A stretch of 7,811 nucleotides of DNA, from the NCBI GenBank assembly GCA_023145125.1, contig JAGLEK010000247.1, forward strand, positions 1 through 7,811, given 5' to 3'. The translations under genes and the position numbers were made by a program. The notes beneath the pieces are model-generated. The model was not told where the DNA came from and did not search any database. It saw only the letters and a program-made list of their open reading frames with translations. Origin of the DNA: Bacteroidales bacterium. Its GTDB lineage: Bacteria; Bacteroidota; Bacteroidia; Bacteroidales; B18-G4. Positions within the stretch are counted from its first letter, which is position 1; each line of letters opens with the position of its first letter. This document shows positions 1 to 4,860 of the stretch, piece after piece.

Positions 1-350
1 ACATTTTTTGACCAGCCGCCGAAGAAACTGTCTTTCTCGGCAATAATGGCAGCTTTAAGGTTTTCGTAAAAATCTGAGCCCGGGGCAACGATGTCCCGGC
101 GCTGATGTGCCATGGAAACCATTACATCCCTGCCATCCCTCACAATATACACTGCTTTGATGCCGGGGTCAGCCGGATCGAGCTGTGTTGGCAATAAATG
201 TGTTTTTACAAACGGGTGATCGGCATAGTCCGCTTCCAGGGGATGATCCTCTTCCATATGATACTCGCTGGAACTAAGGCCATATACATCATGCAAGATG
301 TTTCTTACAAAGGTATTGCCGGAACGGGGGAAGGAGGCGATCCAGATCAT
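1..350 (-). CDS. Sulfotransferase, Sulfotransfer_1 type (N-terminal part, cut by left edge)
   Basis: N-terminal 116 codons of a PAPS-dependent sulfotransferase; the C-terminus lies beyond the left edge. Such enzymes move a sulfuryl group from 3'-phosphoadenosine 5'-phosphosulfate to a hydroxyl or amine. Seen: FPRSGNT at residues 7-13 (5'-phosphosulfate loop), KTH at 49-51 (the histidine matches the catalytic base of the SULT KTHLP motif) and VRDGRD at 70-75 followed by SMAH (3'-phosphate binding). There is no signal peptide, so it is probably cytoplasmic. The start codon ATG at 350-348 overlaps the TGA of the upstream gene as ATGA, and AAGG lies 7 bases upstream. Residues 80-116 closely resemble the matching stretch of the other Sulfotransfer_1 gene (2389-3270), sharing RDI, PGSDF and FGGW, so the two are probably paralogues. 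Substrate is unknown; a glycan is inferred from the linked polysaccharide exporter. Confidence 0.9.
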   Translation of the reverse strand, partial: MIWIASFPRSGNTFVRNILHDVYGLSSSEYHMEEDHPLEADYADHPFVKTHLLPTQLDPADPGIKAVYIVRDGRDVMVSMAHQRRDIVAPGSDFYENLKAAIIAEKDSFFGGWSKN

Positions 351-1045
351 AATGCTGCCTTATTTCGCTTCTCCCTGATCTGAAGTGCCTTGTTATAGAT
401 CTCGTAATCTGCCTGGTTGAGATCACGGATCCTGCTGAGGGTGTCCTGGTCAATATCGGGCTTGCTGCCGGTGATATTCTGTTTGAATTCAGAATAGTTC
501 TTCCAGTTCAAAAGCTTTGCCAGTTGTTCCAGGTCTTCCTTGTAATGATCTGTAAAACCTATGAAAAAGAATTCTTCCGGGCTGATCCCATCCAGGAATT
601 TGCTCATACGGTTCCTGTTGGCCTCGGTACTTGCATATTCAAGTAAGGTCTTTTCCATCTTCGCAAGGATGTTCAGGTCTTTCTTCTTTTCATTCAGTTC
701 TTTCCTGAGTATCTTATCAAGGTAATAGTAATTGGATATCACGCGCTCAGCGGGTTCCCTTAACCAGGTTACAACAGGGCATCCGGCCGGGATATCAAAG
801 TTATCGGTAAGCTTCCTGAATGAAAAGTGGCCGTGCACCACCCGGATATTTTTTTTAAGCCCGGAGCCTTTGAAAGTCCTGCCATCCAATTCAATGTTCC
901 TGCGAATATCCATCCTGGATACATGACTGCTGCCATAAACTTCTTTCAGGATATTTCTGAAGCTGGTGCCTGCAGTTTTTGGAATATGCAGGGAAATAAG
1001 TTCAATGTTGTTCTCTATTTTTCCACTTTTCTTAAACAGGCTCAT
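347..1045 (-). CDS. Sulfotransferase, Sulfotransfer_2 / 2-O-sulfotransferase-like (copy A)
   Basis: A 232-residue probable carbohydrate sulfotransferase using PAPS. Seen: HIPKTAGTSF at 20-29 is the 5'-phosphosulfate loop typical of the family that includes heparan sulfate 2-O-sulfotransferase; HGH at 71-73 matches that enzyme's catalytic histidine pair; WLREPAERVISNYYY at 94-108 is the 3'-phosphate-binding segment. EFFFIGFTDHY near 157-167 is a further block shared with the two upstream genes. No signal peptide or membrane segment is seen, so cytoplasmic action is likely, unlike the Golgi-anchored eukaryotic relatives. It overlaps by 4 bases (ATGA) at both ends. This is the most divergent of the three Sulfotransfer_2 copies here, lacking the NNDC(K/T)TQ block near the C-terminus. 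Acceptor is unknown; export context suggests a polysaccharide hydroxyl. Confidence 0.9.
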   Translation of the reverse strand: MSLFKKSGKIENNIELISLHIPKTAGTSFRNILKEVYGSSHVSRMDIRRNIELDGRTFKGSGLKKNIRVVHGHFSFRKLTDNFDIPAGCPVVTWLREPAERVISNYYYLDKILRKELNEKKKDLNILAKMEKTLLEYASTEANRNRMSKFLDGISPEEFFFIGFTDHYKEDLEQLAKLLNWKNYSEFKQNITGSKPDIDQDTLSRIRDLNQADYEIYNKALQIREKRNKAAL

Positions 1046-1743
1046 TCGATCCCTCTCATTTTTTTGACATCATTATACAGTTTGATATCCAGGTCATTAA
1101 GTATGGCCAATTCGTGACGCATTTCATCGTCAATATCACTGTATTGAGTTTTGCAGTCGTTATTATGCTTGAAGCCGGCATTGCTGTTAACATGAGAAAA
1201 GCTGTTAGTTTGGGGCCACTCCATTTTTGTTATCAGTTCTTCCATATCTGCCTCGAATCTCTCAAGGATACCAATGAAGAAAAAGTCGTGCAGTTCCATT
1301 CCTTCGAGAAAAGCATCCATCCTGTTGTTCTTTTTTCCTTCTTTAGCATATTCCAGCAGGGTATAATTCTTTTTTCTTAACTGCCTTTCATTGGCATTGC
1401 CTGTACGCAACCTCTTCATGAAAAAATAGTAATTGGAGATCACTCTCTCCACAGGGTCCCTCAGCCAGGTGATCACCCTGGGATTATGTTTTTCAATGAC
1501 AGGCATCAATTGTGAAACACTCAGATGTGCATGAATACCCCGGATATGGCCGGGGAAAATTTCATCATTGATCTGTGAAAATCTTCCGTCGGGAAAGAAA
1601 TGCTCTCTCTCATGGCGTATGTCAAGGGCATTACCATAAACCTGTTTCAATACCTCCAGAAACGAACGTCCCCCTGTCTTGGGGATATGGATGGAGATCA
1701 ACTCGATCGTTCCGCTTACCGGTTTATGGTCTGTTTCTGTCAT
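1042..1743 (-). CDS. Sulfotransferase, Sulfotransfer_2 / 2-O-sulfotransferase-like (copy B)
   Basis: A 233-residue PAPS-dependent sulfotransferase, the second of three tandem paralogues. Seen: HIPKTGGRSF at 19-28 (5'-phosphosulfate loop), HAH at 71-73 in place of the HGH of the other two copies (both histidines kept, middle glycine changed to alanine), and WLRDPVERVISNYYF at 93-107 (3'-phosphate site). An NNDCKTQ block followed by an acidic, helical C-terminus is shared with copy C, so B and C look like the closest pair. No membrane segment or signal peptide. The ATG at 1743-1741 shares one base with the TGA of copy C (TGATG), and the stop overlaps the start of copy A by 4 bases. No good Shine-Dalgarno sequence precedes the start, so it probably depends on coupled translation. 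Substrate unknown. Confidence 0.9.
   Translation of the reverse strand: MTETDHKPVSGTIELISIHIPKTGGRSFLEVLKQVYGNALDIRHEREHFFPDGRFSQINDEIFPGHIRGIHAHLSVSQLMPVIEKHNPRVITWLRDPVERVISNYYFFMKRLRTGNANERQLRKKNYTLLEYAKEGKKNNRMDAFLEGMELHDFFFIGILERFEADMEELITKMEWPQTNSFSHVNSNAGFKHNNDCKTQYSDIDDEMRHELAILNDLDIKLYNDVKKMRGIE
1051..1057 (-). promoter_or_regulatory. Ribosome binding site for copy A sulfotransferase
   Basis: GAGAGGG on the minus strand ends 5 bases before the ATG at 1045. It lies inside the end of the upstream gene and is one of the few clear Shine-Dalgarno matches in this operon; most other starts have A-rich or unremarkable leaders. Confidence 0.55.
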
Positions 1744-2396
1744 CAGGTTTTATTTCTCAGGCGCAGGGCTTCTTCATACAAAGCTACATCAATACTGTTT
1801 AACGTGGCAATTTCCTTCTTCATTTCAGCATTTATATCCCTGAATTGTGTTGTGCAATCGTTGTTTTCGATAAATGAGGAACTGCTTTTCCTGTGTGGGA
1901 TCTTATGGTTGCCGTCCCAGCCAAGCATGTTTCCCAGCCTGCCGGTATCGCTCATGAATTCTTCATAAAGTCCGACAAAGAATAGTTCTTCAAGCCTGAT
2001 GCCTTCAAGAAACCAGCTTGCTTTGTTCCTGTTCTCATCGAGGGCGGCATATTCGGGCAGGCTGTAAGCAATTGTGTGTGATTTTCTTTCAACGGCCTTA
2101 CCTTCCCTGATCCTCTGCATCGAAAAATAATAGTTGGAGATGACCCTGTCGACAGGGTTTCGTAACCATGTGATGATCTTCGGGTCATCCTCACGGATGA
2201 CCTCTTCCAGCTGTGATACCCGTATATGCCCGTGTATTACCTTTGCCGGGCCGGTATCCCGGACAGAATGAGAATCCATACCCGGCTCCGGGACATTTAT
2301 CTTCATCACGTACTCTTTACCGTAAACCTTTTTAAGCAATTGAAAAAAGGAGCTTCCGGCTGTTTTGGGTATGTGTATGGAAATAAGTTCAATCAT
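1743..2396 (-). CDS. Sulfotransferase, Sulfotransfer_2 / 2-O-sulfotransferase-like (copy C)
   Basis: A 217-residue PAPS-dependent sulfotransferase from the chosen start. Seen: HIPKTAGSSF at 8-17, HGH at 55-57 and WLRNPVDRVISNYYF at 77-91, in the same order and spacing as in copies A and B; LEELFFVGLYEEF and NNDCTTQ follow. Start choice: the ATG at 2396 has AAAGGA 5 bases upstream and overlaps the previous gene by only 8 bases. A GTG at 2423 would add nine residues beginning MTE, like copy B, and is the alternative. Overlaps: 8 bases with the upstream Sulfotransfer_1 gene and 1 base (TGATG) with copy B. No signal peptide, so probably cytoplasmic. The family and PAPS use are well supported; the acceptor is not known, though a glycan bound for the linked ABC exporter is the natural inference. 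Confidence 0.9.
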   Translation of the reverse strand: MIELISIHIPKTAGSSFFQLLKKVYGKEYVMKINVPEPGMDSHSVRDTGPAKVIHGHIRVSQLEEVIREDDPKIITWLRNPVDRVISNYYFSMQRIREGKAVERKSHTIAYSLPEYAALDENRNKASWFLEGIRLEELFFVGLYEEFMSDTGRLGNMLGWDGNHKIPHRKSSSSFIENNDCTTQFRDINAEMKKEIATLNSIDVALYEEALRLRNKT

Positions 2397-3270
2397 CAGT
2401 ATCCTTTTTGAAACTTCCGTCACTGGAATATCCCACCTTTGTCATCACGCTGCCATATTTCTTCCAGAATTTTTCCCGGATCTCTTCCGGCATATCCTGT
2501 TTCCAGCCCCCTGATTTTCCACTTCTGAAAAAGCGTTGATTGAAATCGTCCTGCTCTTCTTTCGAAAGCCTCTTTCTCTTTTTTCCACCGAAATGTGATC
2601 CTCCATTGCGCTGGGAATCAAATGTGGGTATCCTGTCCATCTTTGGTTCGGGCAGATCTAAAAGTTCTTGCAGGCGCCTGATCTCTTTTTCAGGATCGTT
2701 TACCAGGTCTTCAAAATATATTACCAGGTCGGCGATCTCTGTCCACTGCTCAACATTGGCACCCCATCCTCCGAAATAAGAGCCCATCGGTGCCCAGAGG
2801 GCCTCTTTTAAATTTTTTAAAAAGTCGGAACCGGGTTCTATGATGTCTTTTCTGTGATGGGCCATGGAGATCAGTGCATCACGGCCGTCGCGCAGCAGGT
2901 AAATGATCTTAGCGTCCTGTTTGCAGATCGGAAGTATGTTTTTGGGAACTTCATGGGTTTTAATGGCAGCAAAGGCAAACTGTTCCCTGAGCTTATTCAA
3001 TTTTCGTTCACCCGGTGCTGTGATGGCATTGAGAGCATTCAGCTTTTCCAGTTTTCTGAATTCCTTCAGGCCTTTATTGTAAACATTGATATTGTTCCAG
3101 GAGTATACGCCAAAAACATCCAGGAGAATGTTCCTCAGAAAGGTATTTCCTGATCTCGGGAATGAAGCGAGGATGATTCCGGGCTTATCAAATTTTTCCG
3201 TAGACTTATTCTTCCCGCATACTGAGTCTGCGTACTTTGATCGTCTCCCTATATAGATCAAGGATCTCAT
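2389..3270 (-). CDS. Sulfotransferase, Sulfotransfer_1 type (full length)
   Basis: A 293-residue PAPS-dependent sulfotransferase from the chosen ATG. Seen, in that numbering: FPRSGNTF at 37-44 (5'-phosphosulfate loop), KTH at 104-106 (probable catalytic histidine), LLRDGRD at 125-131 with ISMAHH after it (3'-phosphate site), IYFEDLVNDP near 184-193 (matches the family's RYEDL block), and FFRSGKSGGWK near 247-257, which matches the C-terminal FRKGxxGDWK loop of SULT enzymes. The start is uncertain: the frame is open back to 3327, which would overlap the ATPase gene by 122 bases. ATG 3270 leaves 65 and TTG 3261 leaves 56, and no ATG, GTG or TTG in frame lies between there and the first motif. 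It is a paralogue of the truncated gene at the left edge. Soluble, cytoplasmic; acceptor unknown. Confidence 0.88.
   Translation of the reverse strand: MRSLIYIGRRSKYADSVCGKNKSTEKFDKPGIILASFPRSGNTFLRNILLDVFGVYSWNNINVYNKGLKEFRKLEKLNALNAITAPGERKLNKLREQFAFAAIKTHEVPKNILPICKQDAKIIYLLRDGRDALISMAHHRKDIIEPGSDFLKNLKEALWAPMGSYFGGWGANVEQWTEIADLVIYFEDLVNDPEKEIRRLQELLDLPEPKMDRIPTFDSQRNGGSHFGGKKRKRLSKEEQDDFNQRFFRSGKSGGWKQDMPEEIREKFWKKYGSVMTKVGYSSDGSFKKDTDD
2402..2407 (-). promoter_or_regulatory. Ribosome binding site deciding the start of copy C
   Basis: AAAGGA on the minus strand lies 5 bases before the ATG at 2396 and inside the end of the upstream sulfotransferase gene. It favours this ATG over the GTG at 2423, which has a less well placed AGGTGGG upstream. 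Confidence 0.5.
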
Positions 3271-3976
3271 CCGGCGACCCAATACCACGGCACTCACCCT
3301 CATGTAATAAAACAACTCTATCCGCATATTGCTTAATGGTTCTCATGTTGTGGCTGACATGCACGATTGTCCGCCCGTTTACAAATGCCTTTTGAAATAT
3401 CTCATCCGACCTGGCTTTAAAGCGTTCATCCCCAACACCTCCAAAAAACTCATCCATGAGAATGATATCTGCCTCAGCATGAACAGCAACAGCAAAAGCC
3501 AATCGTGCACGCATGCCACGCGAAAAATATTTTAACTTGGTGTTGACGAACTTTTGAAGCTCTGCAAATTCGATTATCTTCCTGAAGTTCTTATTGAGTT
3601 CACTGATCTTAACACCCATGACAGAACCGTTCAGGTAAATGTTCTCCCGGGCCGTAAGCTGGCCATTGAAACCCAGGCCAAGGCTCAACCTGATATATGT
3701 GCCATCGATGCTTGCAATACCACCTTTGTCGGGCTTGTATACGCCTGTCATTAAATGTATAAGAGTTGACTTGCCACAACCGTTGGCACCCACAATGCCA
3801 AGGAACTCACCTTTTTTAACCTCCAGGTTGATGTTCTTGACTGCTTCTATCCTGCGCTTATTCCCCCCGCTGGCAAAAGCCCATGACTTTTCCAGCAAGT
3901 TACCGGATACTTTATCCCTGATGGTGAATGTTTTACTTACATTCTCAAGCCGTATTACAACATTGTCTTCTGACAT
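3206..3976 (-). CDS. ABC transporter ATP-binding protein, polysaccharide export (Wzt/KpsT/TagH-like)
   Basis: A 256-residue ATPase that would power export of a surface polysaccharide through the adjacent permease. Seen: Walker A GANGCGKST at 63-71, GFNGQLTARENIYLNG at 102-117 (the GF..LT.REN block typical of Wzt/KpsT proteins), signature FSRGMRARLAF at 151-161, Walker B IILMDE at 171-176, GVGDERF at 180-186, and H-loop SHN with His209. The signature has FSRGM where SSGM is commoner, and five residues separate the Walker B glutamate from GD where four are usual. The protein ends soon after the ATPase domain, so it lacks the C-terminal carbohydrate-binding domain of long Wzt proteins that recognise a modified chain end. 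ATG 3976 shares one base with the permease stop (TGATG). O-antigen, capsule or teichoic-acid-like export cannot be told apart here. Confidence 0.93.
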   Translation of the reverse strand: MSEDNVVIRLENVSKTFTIRDKVSGNLLEKSWAFASGGNKRRIEAVKNINLEVKKGEFLGIVGANGCGKSTLIHLMTGVYKPDKGGIASIDGTYIRLSLGLGFNGQLTARENIYLNGSVMGVKISELNKNFRKIIEFAELQKFVNTKLKYFSRGMRARLAFAVAVHAEADIILMDEFFGGVGDERFKARSDEIFQKAFVNGRTIVHVSHNMRTIKQYADRVVLLHEGECRGIGSPDEILDLYRETIKVRRLSMREE

Positions 3977-4773
3977 CAGATCTTTTCGATTGCTTTGTGA
4001 AAAAATTTGTTAAAAGACCATACTCCGATGGCCAGAATAGAACCTGCAAGGACATAATTATACCCCACAAGGAACCAATCAGGGTCTTTTCCATACATGA
4101 TAACATCCCTAGAATTAATGATGATGCCGGCCAGGGGATTGGCATAAAGCAGGGCGGGGAACATATTGAATATTTTTTGTTTGGCAAAGAAAATAGGATT
4201 GATCCAGAACATGAGCAGCAGGACCAGTTCCCACAACTGTGAAATGTCTTTCAGATAAACATTGATCGTTGACAGGATCAGGCTTATTCCCAGGCAGAGC
4301 ATCATGAGATTTATGATGAAGATAGGGTAGTAGATGAGCTTCCAGGTGATCGGTAAGCCCGTGATGATCATCATAGCCAGGAACACGCTGATATTCACGA
4401 GGAATCCGATCAGATTTGTCAGTATGGATGAATAATATACATCCAGCTTGTTAAAACGGATATTTTCAAGCAGATAACGCTTTGATCTGATCACCTTCAG
4501 GCCACCTTTGGTAGCCTCCTGGAAATACATCCAGATCATGATCCCCGAAAAGATGTAAAATCCGTAGTTCGGGATATCTTTAGCAAAAACGAAGGAAAAA
4601 ACAACGTAGTAGATGAGTATCCTCATCAAGGGGTATACAAATGCCCATATTACCCCAAGGGCGCTTGAACTGTATTGAATTTTAAAATCCGTTTTGGCCA
4701 ACAGCCATATCCGTTCAAGGCGGTTATTTTCCGGTATAATCGTATAAATCCTAGCTGCTAATCCCTGGGCCAT
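3976..4773 (-). CDS. ABC-2 type polysaccharide export permease (Wzm/KpsM/TagG-like)
   Basis: A 265-residue inner-membrane protein, usual length for the ABC-2 polysaccharide or polyol-phosphate export permeases. Seen: an N-terminal amphipathic region, then LAKTDFKIQYSSSALGVIWA at 25-44, which matches the family's conserved entry into the first membrane helix; about six hydrophobic segments (near 37-62, 70-85, 110-137, 145-170, 178-196, 238-257); and a short basic C-terminus. It pairs with the ATPase encoded immediately downstream to move a lipid-linked glycan to the periplasmic side. It is the first gene of the minus-strand operon: its ATG at 4773 lies 22 bases below the -7 box at 4796-4803. 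The leader is A-rich with no clear Shine-Dalgarno sequence. Substrate is inferred to be a sulfated polysaccharide from the five downstream sulfotransferases. Confidence 0.93.
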   Translation of the reverse strand: MAQGLAARIYTIIPENNRLERIWLLAKTDFKIQYSSSALGVIWAFVYPLMRILIYYVVFSFVFAKDIPNYGFYIFSGIMIWMYFQEATKGGLKVIRSKRYLLENIRFNKLDVYYSSILTNLIGFLVNISVFLAMMIITGLPITWKLIYYPIFIINLMMLCLGISLILSTINVYLKDISQLWELVLLLMFWINPIFFAKQKIFNMFPALLYANPLAGIIINSRDVIMYGKDPDWFLVGYNYVLAGSILAIGVWSFNKFFHKAIEKI

Positions 4774-4795
4774 TTGTGTTCGTTGTCGATAAGGG

Positions 4796-4803
4796 CAAAG
4801 GTA
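4796..4803 (-). promoter_or_regulatory. Predicted -7 promoter element for the exporter/sulfotransferase operon
   Basis: TACCTTTG on the minus strand matches the Bacteroidota -7 consensus TAnnTTTG exactly and lies 22 bases before the permease ATG. The expected -33 TTG about 20 bases further upstream is poor (TTAA or CTTAA near 4824-4828), so initiation may be weak or need an activator. Transcription would start near 4789. Confidence 0.55.
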
Positions 4804-4834
4804 AATAAATTAAGACAGGTTAAGTGGATTTTGA

Positions 4835-4842
4835 TATATTTG
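4835..4842 (+). promoter_or_regulatory. Predicted -7 promoter element for the plus-strand glycosylation genes
   Basis: TATATTTG matches the Bacteroidota -7 consensus TAnnTTTG exactly and lies 18 bases before the ATG at 4861, giving a very short leader. The -33 region near 4811-4815 lacks a clear TTG. Its position argues against translation starting further upstream at the TTG at 4774. Confidence 0.55.
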
Positions 4843-4860
4843 GGTCTTGGGATACGAAGG

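Noticed and set aside
1600..1968. Plus-strand open frame of 122 codons
   Set aside because: It lies antisense across sulfotransferase copies B and C, which have clear family motifs in the minus strand. Its own translation shows no recognisable domain.
2806..2822. AT-rich inverted repeat (TTTTAAA, 3-base loop, TTTAAAA), terminator-like
   Set aside because: It sits in the middle of the Sulfotransfer_1 coding region, where it encodes a lysine- and leucine-rich stretch (FLKNLK). It has no GC stem and no gene end nearby, so chance composition explains it.
3639..4013. Plus-strand open frame of 124 codons
   Set aside because: It is antisense to the ATPase gene, covering the Walker A region, and shows no domain or start context of its own.
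4774..4860. Upstream extension of the GT-C/TPR gene by 29 residues from TTG 4774
   Set aside because: It would begin directly at the divergent permease's start codon, leaving no room for either promoter. The ATG at 4861 lies just after a -7 box and is followed by the expected basic segment and first membrane helix.
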